In this document: piece after piece, positions 23,719 through 31,748 of the stretch
Layout of the letters: every line of letters starts with the position of its first letter
Position numbering within the stretch: the stretch's first letter is position 1
Assembly (NCBI GenBank): GCA_910587095.1
Contig: CAJUMJ010000060.1
Span: 1 to 64,000 of the forward strand
Reading direction: 5' to 3'
Source of the DNA: an uncultured Lachnospiraceae bacterium
GTDB taxonomy: Bacteria > Bacillota > Clostridia > Lachnospirales > Lachnospiraceae
DNA length: 64,000 nucleotides
Notes under the pieces: generated by a model
Told to the model about the DNA's origin: nothing
Database searches by the model: none
The model's input: the letters and a program-made list of their open reading frames with translations, nothing else
Made by a program: the position numbers and the translations under genes

Positions 23719-24819
23719 TTAATTTTTGTAGATATTTTTCAGATAATCGATCCTTGCGCTCGCGTTGACTAAGAGAGCATCCAGAAGGGTGATAGCCGCC
23801 ATGGATTCCACCACGACAACGGCCCGGGGGACAATGACGGGGTCATGTCTTCCCTTGATGGAAATAGTGATTTCCTCACCGTCCCTGTTTACCGTATCCT
23901 GCGGGGAAAAGATGGAGGGTGTGGGTTTTATGTGCGCGCGCAGGACGATCTGCGAGCCGTCGCTGATACCGCCGAGGATACCGCCGGCATGGTTGCTGGT
24001 TTTGGTGATCCGTCCGTTTCGCAGGCGGAAAGCGTCGTTGTTGTCGGAGCCATGGCGGGTGGACACTTCCGTGCCGTCGCCGATTTCCACGGCTTTGACG
24101 GCGCCGACAGACATAACGGCTTTCGCCAAATTGGCATCCAGCTTTTCAAATACCGGATCTCCCAGACCGGCGGGAACACCGTCTATGACGCATTCAATAA
24201 CACCCCCTGCGGAATCATAACTGCTCATGCAGTCCGCCAGAAACTTTTCCGCCATAGCGGAGGCTTCTTTGTCTGGCATTGCGGTGACGGTTTCTCTTAT
24301 GGCATCCGGATCAAATGCGTTCGGGTTGATGGATATCGGTCCGATGGAACGGGTGTAGGCCGTCAGCCGAATGCCAAATTCCGAGAGAACCTTGGCTGCG
24401 ATTGCGCCGGCCGCCACCCTGCCGATGGTTTCGCGCCCGGAGGAACGTCCGCCGCCGCGGTAGTCGCGCAGGCCGTATTTCCTGTCAAAGGTGTAGTCTG
24501 CGTGGCCGGGGCGGTAGCAGTTTGCGATTGCCGTATAATCCCCGGAGTGCTGCGAAGTGTTCCTCACAAGAAGGGAGATCGGGGTGCCGGTCGTTTTTCC
24601 CTCAAAGGTGCCGGAGAGGATTTCCACGGCGTCCGCCTCCTTGCGCGGGGTTGAGATATGGCTCTGTCCAGGTCTTCGCCTGTCCAGATATGTCTGAATA
24701 TCGTTTGCTGTGAGTGAAAGTCCCGCGGGACAACCGTCCACCACGACACCCAGTCCGGGGCCGTGAGATTCGCCCCAGGTAGTGATTCGATAGATAATTC
24801 CTAGTGTTGAGCCTGCCAT
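23719..24819 (-). CDS. aroC: Chorismate synthase
   Basis: The ATG at 24819 has AAAGGAT upstream; a longer frame to 24897 lacks support. The 366-residue protein matches AroC throughout: TTWGESHGPGLGVVVDG, RRRPGQSHISTPRKEAD, YRPGHADYTFDRKYGLRDYRGGGRSSGRET (flavin and substrate binding) and SNHAGGILGGISDG, ending with RHDPVIVPRAVVVVES. It converts EPSP to chorismate with reduced FMN, the last common step of aromatic amino-acid synthesis. It stands alone here, convergent with the lysozyme gene, but lies near an aromatic acid cluster and tyrS. Confidence 0.97.
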   Translation of the reverse strand: MAGSTLGIIYRITTWGESHGPGLGVVVDGCPAGLSLTANDIQTYLDRRRPGQSHISTPRKEADAVEILSGTFEGKTTGTPISLLVRNTSQHSGDYTAIANCYRPGHADYTFDRKYGLRDYRGGGRSSGRETIGRVAAGAIAAKVLSEFGIRLTAYTRSIGPISINPNAFDPDAIRETVTAMPDKEASAMAEKFLADCMSSYDSAGGVIECVIDGVPAGLGDPVFEKLDANLAKAVMSVGAVKAVEIGDGTEVSTRHGSDNNDAFRLRNGRITKTSNHAGGILGGISDGSQIVLRAHIKPTPSIFSPQDTVNRDGEEITISIKGRHDPVIVPRAVVVVESMAAITLLDALLVNASARIDYLKNIYKN

Positions 24820-25247
24820 TGTCTGATCCTTTCTGAAAGAATGTGAAGTTTTCTGATAAAAGCACGCAGGATATCCTGCAAAAATTAAATTGCACATGAA
24901 ATGTCAAATGTACAATTAAATATGAGGCAAGAGGAAAAAATATCGCAAAGGAGAGAAGAAAAACGCTAAACTGATGAAAAGCGCAGACACGATTGCGATT
25001 TTGCCTGTAAACAGCATATCATATCGAGCTAAAAAAGCAAGTGTTATGTTCTTCATGTATGTGGGAATCCGGAAGGCGGATACAGGGGGAAAAGGAGGGA
25101 GGAAGGGGATAAAAATCAAATCAAAAGGGGTAAATGCGTAAAAAAAGGGTGAAATATGACAGATTTACATAAAAAAGGGGTGTACAAATAAATTTTATAT
25201 GTTATGATGTATGACAGAATTGGAATAGTATAGGCTTGGGGAACCAG
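24820..25247. other. 428-bp intergenic region between aroC and the VanY-like gene
   Basis: No gene is supported. It holds a perfect 14-bp palindrome GCAGGATATCCTGC (24866-24879), an imperfect dyad around AATTG-ACAT / ATGTACAATT (about 24886-24916), and a minus-strand TTGACA (24907-24902) that could serve aroC although no good -10 follows. A weak plus-strand promoter GTGTAC-17 bp-TATGAT (25179-25207) precedes the carboxypeptidase gene. The middle part is A-rich with G runs and shows no clear structure. Confidence 0.5.
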
Positions 25248-26300
25248 ATGGACAAAACATTCAGAAAAAACATAATCACATATTTTACAGGTGTGGCAAA
25301 AAAACATAAGCTATTGAAATATCCCATTCTGGCAGTTATGTTTCTGTCACTTTTTGCCTGCTATATCGGAAGAAATTTTGTATCTAACGGGAAGCGTTAT
25401 GCAGGTATAGCGTTTGTGGCGGTCTTTTTTGTTAGTAGCTGCAGCTTTTCTTACGCAGTGTTTGCGGAGCGTACCGGATTTACAAGTGCGCAGGAGACTT
25501 ACAGCGCGGTTGTGGAAGTCTCGGATATCTCCCTCGCGGTGGTGGAACCGCTCAGCGCACAAAGCGGGGTGATTCCGGAGGAGTCGGCTCTTGTGGCGGA
25601 GCACGAGGATGACGAGGTTGAGACCTACACGCTGGATGATTTGCTTGAAAACCATGAGCACAAAGTACACGGGACGGAATCGGGACAGACAGAGAGCGAG
25701 GCGGTTCCAAGCGGAGAGGAGCCGGCATTTGATTCCACCGACTGGAGACTCGTTTTGATTAACAAGCAGCACCCCATCCCGGAGGAGTACGATTTCAAGC
25801 TGGGAACTTTCACTTCCGGCATGCGCTGTGATGAGCGTGTGATTGAAGACCTTCTTCTTATGATGCAGGCGGCAAAAAAGGATGGTTTGAATTTGGTGGT
25901 CAGATCTCCTTACAGGACTTCCGATCATCAGGAGGACAATTTTAACGGCAGAATCAAATCATATATGAAACAGGGGTTATCTTATATGGAAGCTTATAAG
26001 GCGACCTCGAGAGTGATTACGATTCCCGGATGCAGTGAACACGAGGTTGGGCTTGCACTTGACATTACATCCGATACTTTTATTCCGCTGTTACAGGGGT
26101 TTGCGGATACGGAGGAAGGAAAATGGCTGGACGCGCACAGCCACGAATACGGGTTTATTTTGCGCTACCCTTCGGGCAAGGAGTATATTACGGGCATTGA
26201 GTACGAGCCATGGCATTTCCGGTATGTAGGCAGGGAAGCGGCCGGGATCATGAAGGAAAAGGAACTGTGCCTGGAGGAATTTTGGGATAAATATCTATAG
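25248..26300 (+). CDS. VanY-like D-alanyl-D-alanine carboxypeptidase (M15 family), membrane-anchored
   Basis: The ATG at 25248 is preceded by TTGGGGA and gives 350 residues. A hydrophobic segment lies at about 29-40 and a second at 56-72 (AFVAVFFVSSCSFSYAVF), so the protein is a membrane or signal-anchored protein with an acidic linker at about 110-160. The C-terminal domain (about 175-340) has the M15/VanY zinc and catalytic motifs: RSPYRTSDHQ, CSEHEVGLALDIT (S-x-H-x2-G-x-A-x-D) and the second His in EPWHFRYVG. It should remove the last D-Ala from peptidoglycan stem peptides. No van resistance genes are next to it, so a housekeeping wall-trimming role is more likely than glycopeptide resistance. 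Confidence 0.92.
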   Translation: MDKTFRKNIITYFTGVAKKHKLLKYPILAVMFLSLFACYIGRNFVSNGKRYAGIAFVAVFFVSSCSFSYAVFAERTGFTSAQETYSAVVEVSDISLAVVEPLSAQSGVIPEESALVAEHEDDEVETYTLDDLLENHEHKVHGTESGQTESEAVPSGEEPAFDSTDWRLVLINKQHPIPEEYDFKLGTFTSGMRCDERVIEDLLLMMQAAKKDGLNLVVRSPYRTSDHQEDNFNGRIKSYMKQGLSYMEAYKATSRVITIPGCSEHEVGLALDITSDTFIPLLQGFADTEEGKWLDAHSHEYGFILRYPSGKEYITGIEYEPWHFRYVGREAAGIMKEKELCLEEFWDKYL

Positions 26301-26329
26301 TTATTTAATAAAAAAGGAATGGAGCTTAT

Positions 26330-27457
26330 ATGTATCAGATTTTAAAAACGGAAGGCAGGGCGAAACGTGCCAGATTAGAGACAGTGCACGGTATCATAGA
26401 GACCCCTGTCTTTATGAATGTCGGAACGGTGGCGGCCATCAAGGGAGCGGTGTCCACGGAGGATCTGGAGCAGATCGGTACGCAGGTGGAGCTTTCCAAT
26501 ACGTATCATTTGCACGTGCGCCCGGGTGATCGGGTAATCAGAGAACTTGGCGGTCTCCATAAATTTATGTCATGGAATAAGCCGATACTGACGGATTCCG
26601 GAGGGTTTCAGGTCTTTTCCCTGGCCGGACTTCGCAGGATTAAGGAGGAGGGTGTATACTTTCACTCGCATATTGACGGCCGCAAGATTTTTATGGGACC
26701 TGAGGAGAGCATGCAGATTCAGTCTAATCTTGCGTCCACAATTGCCATGGCTTTTGACGAGTGTCCGGCGAGCACTTCGGAGAGGAAGTACGTGGAGGAT
26801 TCCGTGGCGCGTACTGCCAGATGGCTTGTGCGATGTAAACGGGAGATGGAGCGGCTGAACGGACTGGAGGATACCATAAATAAAAAGCAATTGTTATTTG
26901 GCATCAATCAGGGAGCGGTCTTTGACGATATTCGCATTGAACACGCAAAAAGGATTGCGGAGCTTTCCTGCGACGGTTATGCGCTGGGCGGGCTGGCTGT
27001 GGGAGAGAGCCATGAGCAGATGTATCATGTAATTGAGGAGACGGTGCCTTATCTGCCGCAGGACAAACCTACCTATTTAATGGGGGTGGGAACGCCGGCA
27101 AATATTTTGGAGGCGGTGGAGCGTGGCGTAGATTTTTTCGACTGTGTGTATCCTACAAGAAACGGACGCCACGGACATCTTTACACCAATCACGGAAAGC
27201 TGAATCTCTTTAACGCGAAGTATGAACTTGACGACAGGCCAATTGAGGAAGGCTGTGCGTGTCCGGCCTGCAGAAGATATTCAAGGGCTTATATCAGACA
27301 TTTGCTCAAGGCGAAAGAAATGCTTGGCATGCGCCTGTGTGTGCTGCATAATCTTTTCTTCTATAATATGATGATGGAAGAGATCAGAAACGCGTTGGAC
27401 GAGGGGAGCTTTGTGACTTATAAAAGACAGAAGCTTGCGGGAATGCAGGGAGAGTAA
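26330..27457 (+). CDS. tgt: Queuine tRNA-ribosyltransferase
   Basis: The 375-residue barrel enzyme has all bacterial Tgt marks: NTYHLHVRPGDRVI, LTDSGGFQVFSL, FDECPAS, GVDFFDCVYPTRNGRHG (catalytic Asp region and PTR loop) and the zinc site CACPACRRYSRAYIRHL with the later His of LCVLHN. It exchanges guanine 34 for preQ1 in tRNAs with GUN anticodons. It starts 30 bp after the carboxypeptidase gene and is followed 104 bp later by yajC, an order seen in many bacteria (tgt-yajC). Confidence 0.97.
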   Translation: MYQILKTEGRAKRARLETVHGIIETPVFMNVGTVAAIKGAVSTEDLEQIGTQVELSNTYHLHVRPGDRVIRELGGLHKFMSWNKPILTDSGGFQVFSLAGLRRIKEEGVYFHSHIDGRKIFMGPEESMQIQSNLASTIAMAFDECPASTSERKYVEDSVARTARWLVRCKREMERLNGLEDTINKKQLLFGINQGAVFDDIRIEHAKRIAELSCDGYALGGLAVGESHEQMYHVIEETVPYLPQDKPTYLMGVGTPANILEAVERGVDFFDCVYPTRNGRHGHLYTNHGKLNLFNAKYELDDRPIEEGCACPACRRYSRAYIRHLLKAKEMLGMRLCVLHNLFFYNMMMEEIRNALDEGSFVTYKRQKLAGMQGE

Positions 27458-27490
27458 GGTGCAGATCCGTATGAAATTTCAGGAAGGGGC

Positions 27491-27519
27491 TTGTTTTTCC
27501 TCTTTAAGTTGTGTATGAT
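27491..27519 (+). promoter_or_regulatory. Promoter candidate before yajC
   Basis: TTGTTT (27491-27496), a 17-bp spacer and TATGAT (27514-27519) lie 42 bp before the yajC start, between tgt and yajC. Confidence 0.5.
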
Positions 27520-27560
27520 ATGCATTAGTATTTTATAGAAAGAATAACGGAGGAAATGGT

Positions 27561-27872
27561 ATGGGATTATTACTAACGGCTGATGCGGCGGCTACGGGCG
27601 GCGGTCTGATTATGGTCATCTATATTGTCATTATTGTCGCGTTCATGTATTTTATTATGATTCGTCCGCAGAAGAAAGAACAGAAGAGAATGGCGGCAAT
27701 GTTAGCAGAGATGTCGGTGGGCGACTGTGTATTGACTAACAGCGGCTTTTACGGGATCGTGATCGACATTACGGAGGACACGGTTATTGTGGAGTTTGGC
27801 AGCAACAAGAATTGTCGTATTCCGATGCAGAAATCGGCAATCGCGCAGATTGAGAAGCCGGAAACAGACTAG
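27561..27872 (+). CDS. yajC: Preprotein translocase subunit YajC
   Basis: The 103-residue protein has one N-terminal membrane helix (GLIMVIYIVIIVAFMYFIMI) directly followed by the YajC signature RPQKKEQKRM and a small beta domain (VGDCVLTNSGFYGIVIDITEDTVIVEF). It associates with the SecDF complex at the Sec translocon. Its own ribosome-binding site is GGAGG. The TAG stop codon lies inside the first bases of the 165-bp repeat at 27869, so the repeat begins exactly at the end of the gene. Confidence 0.95.
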   Translation: MGLLLTADAAATGGGLIMVIYIVIIVAFMYFIMIRPQKKEQKRMAAMLAEMSVGDCVLTNSGFYGIVIDITEDTVIVEFGSNKNCRIPMQKSAIAQIEKPETD

Positions 27873-28033
27873 TGTGCTGTATCATTCATTTTCAGCCAAA
27901 TGACGTAGAATGAATTTTCAGTCTGCAAGGCGGAGGAGGGAGGCGATGCGGTGGCATCGTTAACCGACGACAACGTCGCAGATGGAAATTTAGGCAAGCC
28001 ATTTGGCGAAATGTGAATGATACAGTACACTAG
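27869..28033. repeat. 165-bp structured intergenic repeat, copy 2
   Basis: The left end CTAGTGTGCTGTATCATTCA and the reverse complement of the right end CTAGTGTACTGTATCATTCA differ at one base of 20, and pairing continues through GCCAAATG. The core holds GCAAGGCGGAGGAGGGAGG, hairpin CGATGC-GGTG-GCATCG, a second hairpin CGACG-ACAA-CGTCG, and GCAGATGGAAATTTAGGCAAG-like sequence. Length and core are shared with 12804-12968, but the end sequences differ between copies and match only within each copy. Confidence 0.75.
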
Positions 28034-28128
28034 TATATCGGATATTTGGACCAGGGCGAATAAAAAAGTCCTGGTTCTTTTCATTTATCTCATGTGGCGC
28101 GTAGGAAATATTTCCTGTCAGATGCATA

Positions 28129-28157
28129 TTGACAGCCGGGAAAAAATGATGTAAAAT
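28129..28157 (+). promoter_or_regulatory. Promoter for the lipoprotein gene
   Basis: A consensus TTGACA (28129-28134), 17-bp spacer and TAAAAT (28152-28157) lie 56 bp before the gene start. Confidence 0.7.
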
Positions 28158-28212
28158 TCGAATTTGTGTGATACACATAAAAGAAATAAGGTTTTCGATG
28201 GAGGAAAGAATT

Positions 28213-28764
28213 ATGAAGAAGAGAACAGTAAAGTTTTTGGTATGTGCGGCGCTGATGTCGTTATCCCTTTCCGCAACTGCGTGCGGCGGTTCCGATTCCG
28301 GGGCAAAGAGTGAGGATACGGCGACTGAAGCTCCTGCTGCAGAAGAGGAAGCTCCTGCGGAGGAGGAAGCAGAGGAAGAGGCTCCCGCAGAGGAAGAAGC
28401 AGCGGCGGAAGAGGAAAGCAGCACGCAGAAGACTCTTGAGGAGTATCTCAAGGAAGATCCCGAGGCGATGAAGCAGATCGAGGAGCAGGCGGCAGCCGAG
28501 GGCAATGACCAGATGGATATGGCGATTGAGGTAGTTGGAAACGATTTGACCTGCGTAGCTACCTATAAGGATTCTGTAGAGATACCAGAGGGCACGGCGG
28601 AGATGCTGGAGACAGCTATGAGCGAGTTGGAGCCCGCGTTTTCCGCAATTGCAGGCGCACTTGACGACGAGATCGGTGCCGAGAAAGGTACGGTTTCATA
28701 CGGTGTGAAATACTGTGATTCGGAAGGGAATGTACTTGCGGAGGCAAGCTTCAAAGCACAGTAA
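28213..28764 (+). CDS. Acidic lipoprotein (DUF4854-like)
   Basis: The ATG at 28213 follows GGAGGAAAG. The 183-residue product has a lipoprotein signal peptide (KFLVCAALMSLSLSATAC, lipobox around LSATAC with Cys at about 24). After it comes a repetitive Ala/Glu-rich spacer (EAPAEEEAEEEAPAEEE) of about 45 residues that could hold the domain away from the membrane. The C-terminal domain (about 75-183) has the pattern LEEYLKEDPEAMKQIEEQA, then VVGNDLTCVATYKDSVE. This resembles the DUF4854 family of Firmicute lipoproteins, whose function is unknown. It has its own promoter and terminator. Confidence 0.82.
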   Translation: MKKRTVKFLVCAALMSLSLSATACGGSDSGAKSEDTATEAPAAEEEAPAEEEAEEEAPAEEEAAAEEESSTQKTLEEYLKEDPEAMKQIEEQAAAEGNDQMDMAIEVVGNDLTCVATYKDSVEIPEGTAEMLETAMSELEPAFSAIAGALDDEIGAEKGTVSYGVKYCDSEGNVLAEASFKAQ

Positions 28765-28785
28765 TAAAAGATAACAGAAATGGGA

Positions 28786-28820
28786 AAAAGCCGGGCGCGG
28801 ATGTGCAGCCCGGTTTTTTT
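28786..28820 (+). terminator. Intrinsic terminator after the lipoprotein gene
   Basis: CCGGGC (28791-28796) pairs with GCCCGG (28808-28813), flanked by A-run and a run of eight T from 28814. Confidence 0.9.
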
Positions 28821-28822
28821 TG

Positions 28823-28851
28823 TTGAAATTTATACAGGAATAGTCTATGAT
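28823..28851 (+). promoter_or_regulatory. Promoter for leuB
   Basis: TTGAAA (28823-28828), 17-bp spacer and TATGAT (28846-28851) lie directly past the preceding terminator and 63 bp before leuB. Confidence 0.65.
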
Positions 28852-28913
28852 ATAAAGCGGAGATTTGTGAGTTAATGAGCGTATTTTAAAATCGGCGCAG
28901 AATGGAGGAACCT

Positions 28914-29999
28914 ATGGAATTAAAGATAACCTGTATTCCGGGAGATGGGATCGGCCCGGAGATTGTGGCGGAAGCGAAGAAAGCGTTGGATGCGGTAGCA
29001 GCGAAGTACGGACATAACATGAAGTATACGGATATTCTGATGGGCGGCGCGTCCATCGACGTACACGGAGTGCCGCTTACGGACGAGGCAGTGGAGACGG
29101 CAAAGAGTGCGGACGCAGTGCTGATGGGTTCTATCGGTGGCGATACCACTACTTCCCCCTGGTATAAGCTTCCTCCGAATCTGCGTCCTGAGGCAGGTCT
29201 TCTTGCGATTCGAAAGGCGCTTAATCTGTTTGCCAATTTAAGGCCGGCGGTTCTGTATGAGGAGCTGGCGGAGGCGTGTCCACTCAAAAAGGAGATTTCG
29301 GAAGCCGGGTTTGATATGCTGATTATGCGTGAATTGACGGGCGGTTTGTATTTTGGAGAGAGAAAGACGGTGGAGGAGAATGGCGTGAAAAAAGCGATAG
29401 ACACGCTGACCTACGATGAGAATGAAATCCGTCGGATCGCCGTCAAGGGTTTTGATATCGCCAGAAAGCGCAGAAAGAAAGTGACCAGCGTGGACAAAGC
29501 CAATGTACTGGACTCCTCCAGACTGTGGAGAGCGGTTGTGGAGGAAGTGGCGAAGGAATATCCCGACGTGACGTTAGAACATATGCTGGTAGACAACTGC
29601 GCGATGCAGCTTGTAAAAGATCCGGCCCAGTTCGACGTGATTTTGACAGAGAACATGTTTGGCGATATTTTGTCGGATGAGGCGAGTATGGTGACCGGTT
29701 CCATCGGCATGCTCTCATCCGCCTCCCTGAATGATACGAAGTTTGGGTTGTATGAGCCGAGTCATGGTTCCGCGCCCGATATTGCGGGGAAAGATTTGGC
29801 AAATCCCATCGCCACGATTCTTTCCGCGTCCATGATGCTGCGTTACAGTTTTGATCTTGACAAAGAGGCGGATGCCATCGACGCTGCGGTGAAGGAGGTA
29901 TTGAAAGACGGCTACCGTACAGGCGATATTATGTCCGAAGGGTGCGAGCGGGTGGGCTGCCGGAAAATGGGCGACCTGATCGTGGAGAGAATCAGATAA
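28914..29999 (+). CDS. leuB: 3-isopropylmalate dehydrogenase
   Basis: The ATG at 28914 is preceded by GGAGG that itself overlaps an upstream ATG (28902), so 28914 is preferred; this gives 361 residues. The sequence follows the LeuB family: CIPGDGIGPEIVAEAKKAL, LMGSIGGDTTTSPWYKLPPNLRPEAGLL, MRELTGGLYFGERK, SVDKANVLDSSRLWR, LVDNCAMQLVKDPAQFDVILTENMFGDILSDEAS and EPSHGSAPDIAGK. It oxidatively decarboxylates 3-isopropylmalate to 2-oxoisocaproate in leucine synthesis. leuA and leuCD are not in the window. A membrane protein and ilvD follow on the same strand. Confidence 0.96.
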   Translation: MELKITCIPGDGIGPEIVAEAKKALDAVAAKYGHNMKYTDILMGGASIDVHGVPLTDEAVETAKSADAVLMGSIGGDTTTSPWYKLPPNLRPEAGLLAIRKALNLFANLRPAVLYEELAEACPLKKEISEAGFDMLIMRELTGGLYFGERKTVEENGVKKAIDTLTYDENEIRRIAVKGFDIARKRRKKVTSVDKANVLDSSRLWRAVVEEVAKEYPDVTLEHMLVDNCAMQLVKDPAQFDVILTENMFGDILSDEASMVTGSIGMLSSASLNDTKFGLYEPSHGSAPDIAGKDLANPIATILSASMMLRYSFDLDKEADAIDAAVKEVLKDGYRTGDIMSEGCERVGCRKMGDLIVERIR

Positions 30000-30003
30000 T
30001 CAT

Positions 30004-31638
30004 ATGAGTTATTTTATAAAATGCTTCGGCAAAAAAGGAACCGCATTTTTCATTGCCGGCAAAAAACGAGAGGCGGACAGGGAAAATATGGTTTTTCTGC
30101 TGCTGCTTCTTGTCATGGCCGTTTATTACGGGCGCAGGATGTTTGTTCTGACGCCTTGGTATGACGAGTTGTACACCTACTATTATTTTATCAGCAGAGG
30201 GCCGGTGTACGCGGCGATTCACTGGCCGCTTCCCAATAACCATGTGGGTTATTCCACGCTCTCGGCCTGTTTGGGGATATTTGGATGCGCACCCGTCGCG
30301 CTGCGGGGTGTATCCTATCTATGTAGTCTCGGGAGCCTGATTCTCCTGTATCGGATTTCAAAAAAATGGTTCACGGGCGGGATTGCCTTGATTCCGGTAT
30401 TCCTGTTTGCGGGAATGTATATGGTCAATCAGTTGGCGGTGCAGGGCAGAGGCTATGCCCTTGTGACTTTTTGCTACTTGTCGGCGCTTTTCTCGCTTTT
30501 CCGCATTGTCGTGGAGAAAAATAATAACAAACGTAATTATATTGTTTTTGGCATCGCGCTTGTCATCTCTTTGTGGGCGATTCCAAGCAGTCTGTATGTG
30601 GTGATGCCGGTCTGTCTGATCGGGGGCTTTGTCCTCCTTTTAGATAAGGATTGCAGGCGGCTTATAAAGCTGTTTGCCGTCTCCTTTGTGAGTGCAGCGT
30701 GCACGGCCGGCTTGTACGGAATTCTCTGGATGGCGATCGGCTCTAACTTATTGTCCAAGGCGCCGGACGGCCCGTTTTATATGGCCGGACATATAGATAT
30801 TATTCTCCACGCGCCTTTCCGGGCGTTGGCTGAAGGAATAGGCTATATGCTCGACACCCCTTATATCCAGAGTATGACCAGGCAGGAGTTTTGGAGCCAG
30901 GCGGGGCATTGGACGAAGACGTTGTTCGGAACGCAGCTTGCTCCTCTCTTAGGACTTGCGGGGAATGTCATGTGCGGCCTTTTGGTGTGCGGTCTTTTGG
31001 CGGTGTCTGTCTGCCTGTTCAGAAAGCGCAGCAAGGGATTTGCAGAGTGGTATTTTGTGCTGACAGCCATTCTTTTGGCATTGGCGCTCCTGATACAGTG
31101 CAAGCTTCCTTACCAGCGGGTATTCTCTTTTCTCGGTGTGTGGGCGGCGCTGCTGCTCGGCTGGTTAATCCAGACGATTGTAGATTTAATAACGAGTGTT
31201 AGTGATTTTCGCGGGAAAGAGAGCGTTGGAAAAGGGGTTGTCGCGTTTTTTTATCTGGCGGCGGGCCTTTCCTGGGCACTTGTACTGGCGGATATGAGGC
31301 CCTACAGTATACGGGATGAGCAGATTGTGGATGCCTATGAGCAAAGCGGGGCGGAGAGTGCGAATGTTTGCGCGGTGACGGACTGCGATCAGGAATATTT
31401 GCTTTTATACCTCTATGACAAGAGGGAGGAGCAGATTACAAGAGATATGGAAGCGGCGGATATGGTTCTTTTAGACAAGGCGCTTTTGGGTTTGCCTTAT
31501 GGTCATAGGGAGCCTCCCGAGGAGTGGAAGTTTTATCTGACTAAGGAGGAAGTGGAAAGAAAGCGCTCTTATATAGAGGAAAATATGACAAAGGTATATG
31601 AAAACTGGCAGGTGGTAATGTACCGGAGAAACCATTAA
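30004..31638 (+). CDS. Polytopic membrane protein, GT-C-like glycosyltransferase candidate
   Basis: The 544-residue protein has about 10 to 11 hydrophobic helices and a soluble C-terminal tail of about 110 residues. After the first helix comes TPWYDELYTYYYF: an acidic 'D-E' pair in the first external loop is the catalytic feature of GT-C enzymes such as protein-mannosyltransferases and ArnT. Further family-like features are HWPLPNNHVGYSTL and 'QGRGYALVTF' in the next loops. The donor would be a lipid-linked sugar; acceptor and product are unknown. It begins four bases after the leuB stop and lacks a strong Shine-Dalgarno, so translation may be coupled; a start at 30088 is also possible. Confidence 0.7.
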   Translation: MSYFIKCFGKKGTAFFIAGKKREADRENMVFLLLLLVMAVYYGRRMFVLTPWYDELYTYYYFISRGPVYAAIHWPLPNNHVGYSTLSACLGIFGCAPVALRGVSYLCSLGSLILLYRISKKWFTGGIALIPVFLFAGMYMVNQLAVQGRGYALVTFCYLSALFSLFRIVVEKNNNKRNYIVFGIALVISLWAIPSSLYVVMPVCLIGGFVLLLDKDCRRLIKLFAVSFVSAACTAGLYGILWMAIGSNLLSKAPDGPFYMAGHIDIILHAPFRALAEGIGYMLDTPYIQSMTRQEFWSQAGHWTKTLFGTQLAPLLGLAGNVMCGLLVCGLLAVSVCLFRKRSKGFAEWYFVLTAILLALALLIQCKLPYQRVFSFLGVWAALLLGWLIQTIVDLITSVSDFRGKESVGKGVVAFFYLAAGLSWALVLADMRPYSIRDEQIVDAYEQSGAESANVCAVTDCDQEYLLLYLYDKREEQITRDMEAADMVLLDKALLGLPYGHREPPEEWKFYLTKEEVERKRSYIEENMTKVYENWQVVMYRRNH

Positions 31639-31748
31639 TGAGAAGCAGGGGGTCGCGGGATTTGAGTCTGCGCGTTGCCAGATACAAACCTGTCAATATG
31701 CCTTTTCAACGAAAATGAGACAAATGCAGCGCAGAAATGAGGTAAAAA

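Noticed and set aside
23845..24654. A 269-codon plus-strand frame inside aroC
   Set aside because: Composition reflects antisense of chorismate synthase; no start signals and no domain.
31639..31748. A T-box or leader peptide attenuator before ilvD
   Set aside because: No T-box sequence, terminator/antiterminator pair or run of Ile, Leu or Val codons is visible in the 110-bp gap.
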